Source: Pseudomonas sp. LS.1a
GTDB lineage: Bacteria; Pseudomonadota; Gammaproteobacteria; Pseudomonadales; Pseudomonadaceae
DNA: 64,000 bases
NCBI RefSeq assembly: GCF_022533585.1
Contig: NZ_CP092827.1
Coordinates: 2,458,001-2,522,000, forward strand
Direction: 5' to 3'
Part shown: in pieces, positions 33,866 to 43,361 of the stretch
Layout of the letters: each line of letters starts with the position of its first letter
Position numbering within the stretch: position 1 is the stretch's first letter
The notes under the pieces: model-generated
Databases searched by the model: none
Told to the model about the DNA's origin: nothing
Seen by the model: only the letters and a program-made list of their open reading frames with translations
Program-made: the position numbers and the translations under genes

Positions 33866-34762
33866 TCAACCGTGGATCGCCAGAATGCTGGAGTGAACCT
33901 TGTACAGGGTTTGCTCTGTAGTACTGCCAACGACCTTGCTCACCCCCTCGTGGTAGAGCGTACCCATCACCACCACATCGAAGCCATGCTGGTTCGCGTA
34001 GTCGCTGACCACGTTGCGGGCAGCACCTCGCACCAGGTGCAGATGATCTGCCTTGATGCCGTAACGGCCGCCGAACGTCGCCATGCGCTCGCGCGCGCGA
34101 CCAGATATTTCCTCTATCAGCTTGTCAGTCCAGGCCACGGGTGCGGCGGCATAGGCAACGAAGCTGGTGCTGGGTTCATAGGCCTGCAGCAGATGCAGTT
34201 GCGCCTTGCATCGCTGTGCCAGTGCCTGTGCCGATTGCAGGATGTGGTCGTTGAGCCTGTCTATCACCGGGTCGTGCTCGACAAGATCCACGGCGACAAG
34301 TATGCGCGCTGGCAGCCTGGTTTCAGCCTGGGCCACCAGGTGCATCGGGATCGGGCAACGGCGCAGCAGTTGCCAGTCCAAGGGGGTGAGCAGGGCACGG
34401 CTCAAGGCGGTTTCGTGCCTGATGTCCTTGATCATCATCTCCACCCGGTGCAGTTGGGCCAGCCGGATCAAGTCCTTGAGCGGGTCTTCATCGTCCAGTG
34501 TCTCGGCGTAGGCGGTAATGCCCAGTTCGCCCAGCGCCTTCACCTGGTCCGCGAGCCAGGCCTTGCGGTGCTCGGCGTCCTGCTTGCGGGCATTGCTGCG
34601 CAGCACCTGGTCCAGGGTGGCCAGGCGTGAGGGCAGTTGACTGAGCACCACCAGGTGCAAGGTGGCGCCTGTCATACTGGCCAGCGCCTGAGCACGCGTC
34701 AGGGCAGGCGAGGGGTGCAGGTCTGGATGGCAGATAAGTAGCAGTCGCGAGTAAGCGTTCAT
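33866..34762 (-). CDS. Tandem-domain universal stress protein
   Basis: A 298-residue double UspA protein (RLLLICHPDLHPSPALTRAQ; RILVAVDLVEHDPVIDRLND) ending VVVMGTLYHEGVSKVVGSTT with the nucleotide-binding glycine pattern. The ATG at 34762 has GGAGG upstream. Divergent from another USP gene, sharing a perfect FNR box. Confidence 0.83.
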   Translation of the reverse strand: MNAYSRLLLICHPDLHPSPALTRAQALASMTGATLHLVVLSQLPSRLATLDQVLRSNARKQDAEHRKAWLADQVKALGELGITAYAETLDDEDPLKDLIRLAQLHRVEMMIKDIRHETALSRALLTPLDWQLLRRCPIPMHLVAQAETRLPARILVAVDLVEHDPVIDRLNDHILQSAQALAQRCKAQLHLLQAYEPSTSFVAYAAAPVAWTDKLIEEISGRARERMATFGGRYGIKADHLHLVRGAARNVVSDYANQHGFDVVVMGTLYHEGVSKVVGSTTEQTLYKVHSSILAIHG

Positions 34763-34841
34763 GATGGCCTCCACGGCGATGGCAGCCTCGATGAAGGCCC
34801 ACCGGTACAGGTCAAGGGTGACGCAGTGGGGTTTGATGGCC

Positions 34842-34855
34842 TTGATATTTATCAA
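34842..34855. promoter_or_regulatory. Perfect FNR/Anr box shared by two divergent USP genes
   Basis: TTGATATTTATCAA is an exact, symmetric consensus. Its centre is about 86 bases from the leftward start (34762) and 76 bases from the rightward start (34925). Confidence 0.8.
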
Positions 34856-34924
34856 GATTGGCTGAGCGGCAGCTTCGATAATGACAGCGGTGCGGCACCC
34901 CATATTCGCGCCAGGAGGTGGCTG

Positions 34925-35821
34925 ATGAGCCTGTACCGCCGGATTCTTCTGGTCATGACCAAGGTCCAGGCCCATGCCGCGATGCATCGGGCCATGGCAT
35001 TGGCTCACGCCTCAGGTGCCTTTTTGCACGTACTGGGCATCCACACCCCCACTGAACCTGGCCTGCCCGAGCCAGGGCAGCAAGCTTCACAACCTTCAGC
35101 CGCGTTCGCGCACTTCAGTGCCGGGCTCAAGGCTTTGCTCGACGAGCAGGCGCCCGCAGGGTTGCACACCACCTTCGAAGCGCTGGAAACCTCCACGGCG
35201 CGTGACCTCGTACCGGCGTGTATTGCTCGCTTTGCGCCTGACTTGGTAATCAAGGGGCTCCCCGCCAGTCCGGTACTTGGCCTGAACGACAAATCCTCGG
35301 TTGACCATGTGTTGCTGCATACCAGTCAGGTGCCATTGCTGCTCGTACCTGCCGAGGCCAGGGCCATGCCCATGCCCGCGAACATACTGGTGGCCGTGGA
35401 TGTGGCCAAGACGGACCTTGCGCAGCAAGCGCTGAACCATGCGCTGGTGGAGGCAGGTCGGCAACTGGCGAGCCCATGCAACGGCCAGGTCCATCTGCTG
35501 TCGGTCTATGATCTGCCGTTGGCCATGCTGGCCAATCCCGACCTTGCAGCGCCATGGGCGGAGCAGGTGCGCGAGTCACTCCAGCTACCATTCGATGAAC
35601 TGGCCGATATCCATGGCATTCCCTATGCGCAGCGCTACTTTATCGAAGGTGCGCCGCTGCGCGTTATTCAGTCTCTCGTTCCCACGCTGAAGATCGATGT
35701 GGTGGTGGTCGGCGTGGCGCAGCCCAGACGTTGGGCCAAGCTGATCGGCGATACTACCGAACGGCTCGTCAATCATGCCCCGTGCAGCATTCTGACAGTC
35801 AGGCCCCCGTCAGCGGATTGA
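34925..35821 (+). CDS. Tandem-domain universal stress protein
   Basis: A 298-residue double UspA protein (RRILLVMTKVQAHAAMHRAM; NILVAVDVAKTDLAQQALNH) ending VVVVGVAQPRRWAKLIGDTT. The ATG at 34925 follows an AGGAGG site. Its stop lies 1 base before the end of the convergent PyrR-like gene. Confidence 0.83.
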   Translation: MSLYRRILLVMTKVQAHAAMHRAMALAHASGAFLHVLGIHTPTEPGLPEPGQQASQPSAAFAHFSAGLKALLDEQAPAGLHTTFEALETSTARDLVPACIARFAPDLVIKGLPASPVLGLNDKSSVDHVLLHTSQVPLLLVPAEARAMPMPANILVAVDVAKTDLAQQALNHALVEAGRQLASPCNGQVHLLSVYDLPLAMLANPDLAAPWAEQVRESLQLPFDELADIHGIPYAQRYFIEGAPLRVIQSLVPTLKIDVVVVGVAQPRRWAKLIGDTTERLVNHAPCSILTVRPPSAD

Positions 35822-35822
35822 T

Positions 35823-36398
35823 TCAGGCGGTATCGCCGGCTCGGCCGTGGCGAATCACTTCCACGCTGAAATCCGCTTCGAAAGGCGGCACATGACATTC
35901 GACGATGTCCTGCTCGGCGACTTGCAGGTGTATACCCACGATATGTGCATGCACGGGTTGCCGGCAGGCGTGACGGTCGACGAGCACCGCGCTGAGTACC
36001 CGTCGCGCCCCAAGCTCAGCCAGGTAAGCGCAGGTGCGCAGCAGGGAGTGCCCTTCGTACAGCACGTCATCGACCACCAGCAAGGTGGTGTCGGCCAGAT
36101 TCAGGTTGGCCAGCTCGGGGTTCTCGGTGAGCTGCGTATGGGCATGCAGGAGGCTGAGGTCGTCGGCGTAGCGCTTGACCTTGATCGGGTAGAGCGGCAG
36201 TGGCGCGGCACCACCGGTCAGTTGTTGCAAGTGCAGTTGCAGGCGACGCGCCAAAGGCTCACCTCGGCGTTGAATTCCCACCAGTACCAAGGGTTGCGCA
36301 GGCATCAGCGCCAGGGCCTGATACGCCATTGTACGCAGCACGCTATCGAGATCTTGTTCGTCATACAGGCGAAAGCGTGAGGGAGCGGGGCGGTTCAT
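35823..36398 (-). CDS. PyrR-like phosphoribosyltransferase
   Basis: A 191-residue protein of the PyrR type. The PRPP loop TTLLVVDDVLYEGHSLLRTC and the substrate segment VLVGIQRRGEPLARRL are typical; PyrR proteins are uracil phosphoribosyltransferases and pyrimidine regulators. The usual gene lies with pyrB, so this stand-alone copy may have a stress role. Start at 36398 chosen because the frame upstream runs into a hexamer repeat and has no family match. A degenerate FNR-like site (36460-36473) lies upstream. Confidence 0.8.
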   Translation of the reverse strand: MNRPAPSRFRLYDEQDLDSVLRTMAYQALALMPAQPLVLVGIQRRGEPLARRLQLHLQQLTGGAAPLPLYPIKVKRYADDLSLLHAHTQLTENPELANLNLADTTLLVVDDVLYEGHSLLRTCAYLAELGARRVLSAVLVDRHACRQPVHAHIVGIHLQVAEQDIVECHVPPFEADFSVEVIRHGRAGDTA

Positions 36399-36504
36399 GA
36401 TTCTTGTCCGTAGCCGGCCAATGGTTATTGGCAACTTACGCTGCCACCGCCAGTTCGACTTGATAAAAGCCAAGCACAGGTCAAATCCACGACGATGCTC
36501 GCGG

Positions 36505-36550
36505 TCGATGTCGATGTCGATGTCGATGTCGATGTCGATGTCGATGTCGA
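36505..36550. repeat. Hexanucleotide tandem repeat (TCGATG)7
   Basis: Seven exact TCGATG units and a partial eighth lie in the 307-base divergent gap between the PyrR-like gene and the antiporter gene. On the minus strand the frame that continues into the PyrR-like gene reads Asp-Ile repeats, so copy changes would not shift frame. The rest of the gap holds a weak FNR-like site at 36460-36473. Confidence 0.85.
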
Positions 36551-36705
36551 GGGCATTGGGGCTGGCATCGCCCGATGCGCAGCGGTCTTGCAGGTTAATT
36601 ACCTCAACTGTTGACCTAAGATAACTTCTGCCACCTTTGGGCTCGCCGCGCCACGGACGCAGTGATAGCGTTTTTATACAGTCGTGTCGATCACGGTGGG
36701 TTGTC

Positions 36706-37899
36706 ATGTATCAGAATCTGGCTGTCCTGGCTGCCTTGCTGGTGCTGTACGCCAACCTGGCCGGTGCGCTCGAATCCAGACCCGTCAACGGGCCCCTGTT
36801 GTTCCTGCTGGCGGGCCTGGTGGCCGGCCCGGCTGGTCTCGGGTTGCTGAACCTTTCCCTGGACCGGCATGATCTTCGGCTACTGGCCGAGCTTACCCTG
36901 GCGATCGTGTTGTTCAGCGATGCTGCCCAGGCTGATCTGGCTCAATTACGCCGCAACCGGAGCCTGCCGCTGCGCCTGCTGACGATTGGCTTGCCGCTGA
37001 CCCTGGTCGCCGGTTGGCTAGCTGCGTGGTTGATGTTTCCACGCATGCCCTGGTTGGAAATGGCCCTGTTGTCGACGATCCTGGCCCCGACCGATGCCGC
37101 CCTTGGCAAGGCAGTGGTGACCAACCCCCTCGTGCCAGCCAATGTGCGTGAAAGCCTGAATGTCGAAAGCGGGTTGAACGATGGCATTTGCGTTCCGGTG
37201 CTGCTCTTGTTGCTGGCATTGTTGATGGAAAGCCGCTCGACGATGCCCTTTGCCCTGGGGGGATACTTCTTGTTCGAGGAGTTGGGTATTGGCGCACTGA
37301 CGGGGGCTGTGCTAGCGCTGATGGTGGGAGGGCTGTTGCGTCTTTCCCAACGCAGCTGCCTGCAGGTGGAGTCATGGCAACAACTGGTAATGCCCGCCCT
37401 GGCGTTGCTAAGTTTCGCCAGTGCCCAGGCAATGGGCGGAAGTGGTTTTATCGCGGCATTCTGCGCAGGATTGCTTACGGGGTACCTGTTCAACCGGGAA
37501 ACGCAACTGCTGCTCAAGACCGGCGAATCCTGCGGTGAAGCGCTTTCGCTGCTGACCTGGGTGGTGTTCGGTGCCTACGTTGCGCCCAAGGCCTCGCAAA
37601 TCCTGTCGCCCTCGGTATGGTTCTACGCACTGTTGAGCCTGTCGCTGGTGCGTATGGTGCCTGTCTGGGTCAGCCTTGCCGGGAGCGAACTGACTGCCGA
37701 TAGCCGTCTGTTCATTGGCTGGTTCGGGCCGCGTGGTCTAGCGTCTATCGTTTTCGCTGTGCTGGTACTCGATGCACGGTTGCAAGAGGGCAGCACGATC
37801 ATCGCCACGACTATCGCTTGCGTCGTGCTCAGCGTGGTATTGCACGGCATAAGCGCTGCAATTGGGGCCCGCCGGCTGGGACGCAGCGTAGGAAAGTGA
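36706..37899 (+). CDS. Cation:proton antiporter (CPA1/NhaP-like)
   Basis: A 397-residue membrane protein with about 12 helices. The transport core is visible: TILAPTDAALGKAVV, then the NVESGLNDGICVPV segment with the conserved ND pair, as in Na+/H+ or K+/H+ antiporters. No C-terminal regulatory domain. The ATG at 36706 lies inside a longer frame without a better start. It may help pH or ion balance during stress. Confidence 0.83.
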   Translation: MYQNLAVLAALLVLYANLAGALESRPVNGPLLFLLAGLVAGPAGLGLLNLSLDRHDLRLLAELTLAIVLFSDAAQADLAQLRRNRSLPLRLLTIGLPLTLVAGWLAAWLMFPRMPWLEMALLSTILAPTDAALGKAVVTNPLVPANVRESLNVESGLNDGICVPVLLLLLALLMESRSTMPFALGGYFLFEELGIGALTGAVLALMVGGLLRLSQRSCLQVESWQQLVMPALALLSFASAQAMGGSGFIAAFCAGLLTGYLFNRETQLLLKTGESCGEALSLLTWVVFGAYVAPKASQILSPSVWFYALLSLSLVRMVPVWVSLAGSELTADSRLFIGWFGPRGLASIVFAVLVLDARLQEGSTIIATTIACVVLSVVLHGISAAIGARRLGRSVGK

Positions 37900-37953
37900 G
37901 GTGTTGCACACCAGTGATCGGTTCTTCGACAGGCTTTCGCGGAGGTTGCAGCC

Positions 37954-39285
37954 ATGCGTGAAAAAGCAAAGAAGATGGGCTTGGTCGGACTGACGACACT
38001 GGTCACGGTAAACATGATGGGGTCCGGCATCATCATGCTGCCGGCGAGCATGGCGCAGATCGGCGCTGTCTCGCTATTGTCCTGGGTGATCACGGCCATA
38101 GGCTCGATGGCTATCGCCTACTGTTTCGCCCAATGCGGCATCTACTGCACGCAATCGGGTGGCATGTCTGCCTACAGTGAACAAGCCCATGGCAAGTCTG
38201 CTTTCTTTCTGTGCTCCTACCTTTACTTTTTGTCACTGATGATTGGCAACGTGGCCATCGCCATTTCCGCCGTGGGCTATCTCACGCCTTTCATTCCCTG
38301 GCTTGGCACTGGCGGCGGGCCGCTACTGGCAGGAGCGGTGACGTTGATCTGGTTTACCACCTTGTCCAACCTGGGTGGAGCCGAGGTTACCGGTCGTATT
38401 GGCGCGGTCAGCGTGTGGGGTGTCATCGTCCCGGTTGCTGGCTTGAGCTTGATTGGCTGGTACTGGTTCAGCCTCGCAACCTTCCAGGACGCCTGGAACC
38501 CAGGTCACATGCCAGTGGCTCAGGCCATAACCAACAGCATTCCACTGACCTTATGGGCGTTCCTGGGTATGGAATCAGCTGCGCAGAACTCCGACGCGGT
38601 GGAAAATCCGAAGCGCAATGTTCCTCTGGCGTGCTTGCTCGGCACCCTTGGCGCGGCCGTGATCTACATCCTCTCGACCAGTGTCATCCAGGGCATCGTG
38701 CCTAATCCGGAGCTTGCCAACGCCAGCGCGCCCTTCGCCATGGTCTATGCGCAGATGTTCAACGACTCCGTCGGCAGCGTGATCATGGCATTGGCGGTGA
38801 TCGCTTGCGTCGGTTCGTTGCTCGGATGGCAGTTCACCTTGGCTGAAACCGCCAGGGTCACCGCCGGGCAGGGGCTTTTCCCAACGCTGTTTACACGCAC
38901 TACAGCCCGCGGCGTGCCACTGGCGGGCATGCTGACCTGCGCGGTGCTGCAGAGCCTGATTGCCCTGTCGACGCTCTCGCCCAATGCCAGCGCCCAGTTC
39001 AGCAAACTGGTAAACCTGGCTGCCGTGACCAACATCATTCCCTACATCACCTCGCTGACTGGGCTGTTGGTGATCATGTACAAGGCCCAGGTACAGGCAG
39101 CCATTTTTCGCCGTAACAGCGCAATCATGATGGTCGCGGTTTGCTATTGCTTCTACGCACTTTACGCCTCGGGCCTGGAGGCCGTATTCGGTGCGGCATT
39201 GATCATGGCGCTGGGTTACCTGCTGTTCGGCTTCATTGCCAAACGTTTCGTCAAGGCGCTGGACATGATCGGAGGTGCGCCATGA
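37954..39285 (+). CDS. potE: Putrescine/ornithine antiporter PotE-like APC permease
   Basis: A 443-residue amino acid/polyamine permease with 12 helices. The start KKMGLVGLTTLVTVNMMGSG and IIMLPASMAQIG, and CGIYCTQSGGMSAYSEQ, are very close to PotE. PotE exchanges putrescine and ornithine across the inner membrane, linked to acid resistance with ornithine decarboxylase. No decarboxylase gene is nearby. Its last four bases overlap the next gene. Confidence 0.8.
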   Translation: MREKAKKMGLVGLTTLVTVNMMGSGIIMLPASMAQIGAVSLLSWVITAIGSMAIAYCFAQCGIYCTQSGGMSAYSEQAHGKSAFFLCSYLYFLSLMIGNVAIAISAVGYLTPFIPWLGTGGGPLLAGAVTLIWFTTLSNLGGAEVTGRIGAVSVWGVIVPVAGLSLIGWYWFSLATFQDAWNPGHMPVAQAITNSIPLTLWAFLGMESAAQNSDAVENPKRNVPLACLLGTLGAAVIYILSTSVIQGIVPNPELANASAPFAMVYAQMFNDSVGSVIMALAVIACVGSLLGWQFTLAETARVTAGQGLFPTLFTRTTARGVPLAGMLTCAVLQSLIALSTLSPNASAQFSKLVNLAAVTNIIPYITSLTGLLVIMYKAQVQAAIFRRNSAIMMVAVCYCFYALYASGLEAVFGAALIMALGYLLFGFIAKRFVKALDMIGGAP

Positions 39286-40196
39286 AGCGTGGATCGAAAG
39301 TGACCGGTTGGTGTCTTGTCAGTTTGCTGTTGTGCGCGTCAGCGGACAGCTCCTTCGCCGCTCCCGACACGTTGGGCCGGTTACGTCAAGGGCAGGTGCT
39401 CAACCTCGGATTCATGGAGGGGTTCGCACCCTTCTCATCAGGCAGCGAACAGGCTCCGGAGGGGTATTCCATCGACCTTTGCCAAGCAGTCGTCGCACGT
39501 ATTCGGGAATTGCCAGGGCTCGCTGGCTTGCAGGTGCGCTGGCACTCACTGGCAGAGCCAGAGGCTGTTCGGGCCGTGGATAACGGGCAGGTCGACTTGC
39601 TGTGTACACCGATGGTGGAAACCAAAACCAGACGAGGCACGTTGGATTTTTCCATTCCGGTGTTTACCTCCGGCCTCGCGGCTTTGGTCAAGCGCGATGC
39701 ACCTGCCAGCCTGCTCAGCCCCCTCAGCGGTAGCACGGACAATTCCGGACCGCGCTGGCGCGCGACGATCAATGCAGGGCTGAGCAAGCACAGTTTCGCC
39801 GTATTGCGTGGCACCTTGAGCAGCCGCTGGGCCCATGAGCGGATTCGCCAGCTTGGCTTGCAATCCACGCTCGAGGAAGTTTCGACGTACGAGGAGGGTG
39901 TGCAACGGGTGGCCGAACGCAAGGTCGACGCGTTCCTCGGAGACAGGGTGGTCCTGCTGGCCTACCAGGCCCGGCAATCCGAACGCGACCAGCTGTGGGT
40001 TCCGGATCACCTGTTCGTCATGAGCCGGGTGGCGTTGTCGATGCCAAGGGGAGATGTAGATTTTCGCTTGTTGGTGGATACCGCCTTGAGTCAGGCCCTT
40101 TCGGGGCCGCAAGGTGAGGCGCTGTTCGTTCGCTACCTAGGTCCACAGTCCGCACAGGACCGCTTGCTGCAAAGCCTGTATCCGCTGCCAGACTAG
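39282..40196 (+). CDS. Periplasmic amino-acid-type solute-binding protein
   Basis: A 304-residue secreted SBP_bac_3 protein. Signal peptide of ~27 residues (ending SSFAAPDT), then LRQGQVLNLGFMEGFAPFSS, GYSIDLCQAVV and VDLLCTPMVETKTRRGTLDF. Translationally coupled to potE (ATGA overlap), with no ABC permease or ATPase here. It may feed the antiporter, act in sensing, or serve a distant ABC system. Paired cysteines suggest a disulfide. Confidence 0.78.
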   Translation: MKRGSKVTGWCLVSLLLCASADSSFAAPDTLGRLRQGQVLNLGFMEGFAPFSSGSEQAPEGYSIDLCQAVVARIRELPGLAGLQVRWHSLAEPEAVRAVDNGQVDLLCTPMVETKTRRGTLDFSIPVFTSGLAALVKRDAPASLLSPLSGSTDNSGPRWRATINAGLSKHSFAVLRGTLSSRWAHERIRQLGLQSTLEEVSTYEEGVQRVAERKVDAFLGDRVVLLAYQARQSERDQLWVPDHLFVMSRVALSMPRGDVDFRLLVDTALSQALSGPQGEALFVRYLGPQSAQDRLLQSLYPLPD

Positions 40197-41303
40197 TTGG
40201 CGGGGATAGTGATGACTGGTGTCTCCGGCGCGACGCCGGTTTCGGCAAGGGACAAGAGCACGAGGATGAACAGAAACTCGGACTTGGACTTCAGGTCGCG
40301 ATCATCTATCCAGAACCAGTGATCGCGATAGCGCACGGCCGCATAGGCATTGTCTGGCTTATGCTCGCTTGAGAGGATACGCACCAGTGGCGCGTCCCAC
40401 TCGCTGGAAATCACAGGAAGGGCGGGCGCGGGGTTTGCCCGCCCTTCTTGCACATGGATGGGGGGGGGCGTCGATGGTGGCGGCGATTTCCGAGAAGATC
40501 TCCGACATCGAGCGCGTCAGCAAGGCCACTTCGGCATCGTCCCGCTGCACCGAGCCGAAAGTAAGGTGCAGTACCTCCGCATCGGGTCGAAGGTGTAGCG
40601 ACTGACGTACCAACCGGCGATCATTTTCGACGATCTCCGATTTGGTGTCGGCGATCAGCAGCAACTCACTGTCAGCCCCCGCACGTTGACTGATCCGCAT
40701 ACCCAGCTTTTCCGAACGCTGAATCCGCCGAAGTGCATCTAGCACCGCATAGAACTCAGGGTCTGCTGAACGTAACCGAGACGGGGAGGTAGACCTGTTG
40801 TACAAGCCGTTTGCGGCACGCGTGGTCAGGTGCAGCACGCGATCGACCGGATAGCCCGCCTGAACAAGCGAGAATATCGCCGCTGGCGAAAGTGGCGTGA
40901 GCAGATAGCGGGAAAAGCGTTCACCGGATAGCGGTGTGTAGCTGATGGTAGGACGATCCGTATAGAGGCCGGAAGCGCCCAATGTCTGGCTATTACCCTC
41001 GGCTGGTGAACCGCTGAACCAACTTGCGGAAAGGTTCACCTGACTTTGGATGGCCGTGGAACTGATCACCGATGACACCTCCAGATAAACAGGGGCATCG
41101 GCGTAGCGCAACTTGACGATGTTCAACAGGGTCTGTTCTTTCCAAGTCGTGGCTATGACGGTCGCGTAGTCGCTTCTATCGCGCTCGATAGTAGAGGGGC
41201 CGAGCGTGGAACAGGCGACCAGCATCAGTGTGGCCGCGACTAGAACGGTTCTGTTGAAACGACAGGAGCTCGAATACGCTGTGGAAACACGATTTTCATT
41301 CAT
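40193..41303 (-). pseudogene. Lipoprotein gene with a frameshift in a poly-C tract
   Basis: The N-terminus has a lipobox signal (VAATLMLVACSTLG), then ~250 residues of unrecognised domain (NIVKLRYADAPVYLEVSSVI; RLRSADPEFYAVLDALRRIQ). At 40460-40468, nine G on the plus strand (nine C in the coding strand) shift the frame; after it the other frame continues EGRANPAPALPVISSEWDAP and ends VITIPAN. With eight C the frame is whole, giving 369 residues. It may be a true mutation, a phase-variable switch or a sequencing error. The end overlaps the convergent gene by four bases. Confidence 0.7.
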
Positions 41304-41361
41304 CTTCTTGAATCCAGACAAATGCAGTTGGGGCACTCCCGGGCATAGGCCATGGCAGTGC

Positions 41362-42780
41362 TCAATCGTCTTCCTCGCGAAACGCTTTTATCCTGCCTTT
41401 TTTCTCGGCGTTGACCAGCGCCGCGTAGTCCCTGGTATTTTGCTCGGCATAAGCCAGGGCAAACTTGCCAAGGGCCTGATCGAAGGCGTCCGACTTGCCG
41501 AGATATCCGCTGATCAGTGCTGCGTCCCCTGACTTGGCATGCGCCCGCGCCAATGTCATGCCGCACACCTGCGCATACATGTTCATCTGCTCGAAAGACG
41601 CACCTTCTACCGGCAATGACATCTTCATATCGCGCAGTTGTCTGACGAAAAACTGCCGGCCCTTGCTGCTTTCGGTCCAGCCCAGAAAAATGTCGCTGGC
41701 GGACTGCGAAAGGCGCTGGCCGGTAACCACGCGCTGACCTTGATTGGCGAATTCGCTCTTACCGGCATAGGGCGCCAGCACTGATGGGCAGGCTTCCTTG
41801 AATTGCAGCAGCAGCGGATGGTTCTCGGCCGAAAAGAACAAGCCGACGAAGCAGAACGTGCCCACGCTGCCGATGCCCACGGCTTTCACTGCAAAGTCCT
41901 CGAGGCGATAACGGTCGTAGAGAAATCTGCGCTCGGGTAGCAATGAACTGCGGTAATCCTCAAGAGCCAGCTTAACGCGCTTGGCAAAACCGGCTTCATG
42001 GATATGGAACAGGATTGGCGGCTGGTCGACCAAGCGCCGCCTACCGCCCACTTCATCACTGATCTGGGGATACAGGTAGTCCCCAATGCGCGTTCTGGCC
42101 TTGGCTATCAACTCTTGCCGCGCCTTGCGGTATTTCATGCTGGGTGCCATGTCGATGATCGCTTGAGCATCCAAGCGGTCGTACCAGACGTCAAGCGGAC
42201 TCATCTCCGACAATTCACGCATGCGTTTGCGGTAGGCCTGCACGCAGGCCATGGCCAGTTGTCCTGCCTCCTTGTCGTTCAGCCGATTGTCTTGGGCGGC
42301 GACGGCAAAACTGACCGCCAACCGTTTGATGTCCCATTCCCAAGGTGCAGGAAGCGTCTCGTCGAAGTCGTTGATATCGAAGATCAGGTTGCGTTCGGGG
42401 GTGGCGAACAAGCCAAAATTGAGCAGGTGGCAATCGCCGCACGCTTGGACGCGTACGCCGGTTCAAGGCAGCGTGGCGAGGTCGCGTGCCATCAGGCCGG
42501 CCGAACCGCGCAAGAAAGTGAATGGACTGCGCAGCATTCGCCCGTAACGGACAGGCACCAGTGCCGGATGTCGGTCACGGTTGGACAGTTCGAGCAAACC
42601 GACAGGATCACGCTGCCTGGGCTTGGATTTCCACGTTGCATGAGCCGCCCGCGGCACGACATCTCGTAGACGTTTGCCGGCCTCCAGTCTCTCCTTGAAC
42701 GAGTGAAAATTCTTATCTTCACGGATGTCGTCTATTACCCTGGACAACCGTTTGGTTGAACGCTTCTTGAACTCAGCCAT
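41362..42780 (-). pseudogene. DUF2252 family protein interrupted by an in-frame TGA
   Basis: The start MAEFKKRSTKRLSRVIDDIR, then LVPVRYGRMLRSPFTFLRGS and MARDLATLP lead to a TGA at 42463-42465. The same frame goes on TGVRVQACGDCHLLNFGLFA and TPERNLIFDINDFDETLPAP to the normal end. All conserved DUF2252 (kinase-like fold) blocks are kept, so a single base change (for example CGA to TGA) broke the gene recently. Nothing suggests a selenocysteine signal. Full length would be 472 residues. Confidence 0.75.
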
Positions 42781-43361
42781 GTCGGCACCTTGGATGAGCA
42801 AAGGTTGGGCCCGAACGACAACGGAACTCGTCTGTGATGAATCACTGATGCGGCGTCGAATATTCCCGGACAGCTTTTAAAAAGCGTAGCAGTAATTCAC
42901 TCATTCCAAAGACGCGATGGGCTGACTCAGACTCGGATTTCAACCGTGCTGGCCCAGCATTAAAACAAGCGTTGTATCACCCCCGTCTTTGAATCTGGAG
43001 CACTGCGAGTCTTGACCTGATAGGGTTTGGCATTGGCTGCTATCGACCCAAATCAGACCTTCTCCAAGGGCTGCTAGCGGACAGAAGCAGACACTCAAAT
43101 TCATGGGGGAGGTGCGACTCGACGTTTCTGTCGCCCCCACGATTTTTAGGAATGCCACCACTCTTCGCTGTAACGAAATTTTATATCTCTGGGCGAGATT
43201 TCCATGAGCGGGCACTGGAGATGGCATTCCTTCACTTACCAACCGCTGCGCCCGTAGCAGCTGGTGATGCCTACAGACACCTGATCCAGACTGGGCTGTA
43301 GGCGTTCGCGGGTAAAATCCCTTTTTGGTCAGGCTCACTTTCCCGTTGTGCGGCTGACCCC
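42781..43361. other. Intergenic stretch without recognisable genes
   Basis: About 580 bases between the DUF2252 gene and the ClC remnant. No frame gives a protein I recognise. It is more AT-rich in parts than the flanks and probably holds decayed sequence. Confidence 0.5.

Noticed and set aside
36460..36473. FNR-like TTGATAAAAGCCAA before the PyrR-like gene
   Set aside because: Two mismatches in the second half-site; too weak to list as a box although the spacing is right.
36505..36550. Possible CRISPR-like repeat
   Set aside because: It is a pure 6-base tandem repeat with no spacers and no cas genes.
42463..42465. TGA as selenocysteine codon in the DUF2252 gene
   Set aside because: The family is not known to use selenocysteine, and I saw no obvious hairpin signal; a nonsense change is simpler.
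43035..43110. Shared GGCTGCT-TCGACC sequence with 59886-59900 as a dispersed repeat
   Set aside because: Only about 14 bases match; a genome search would be needed to call it a repeat.
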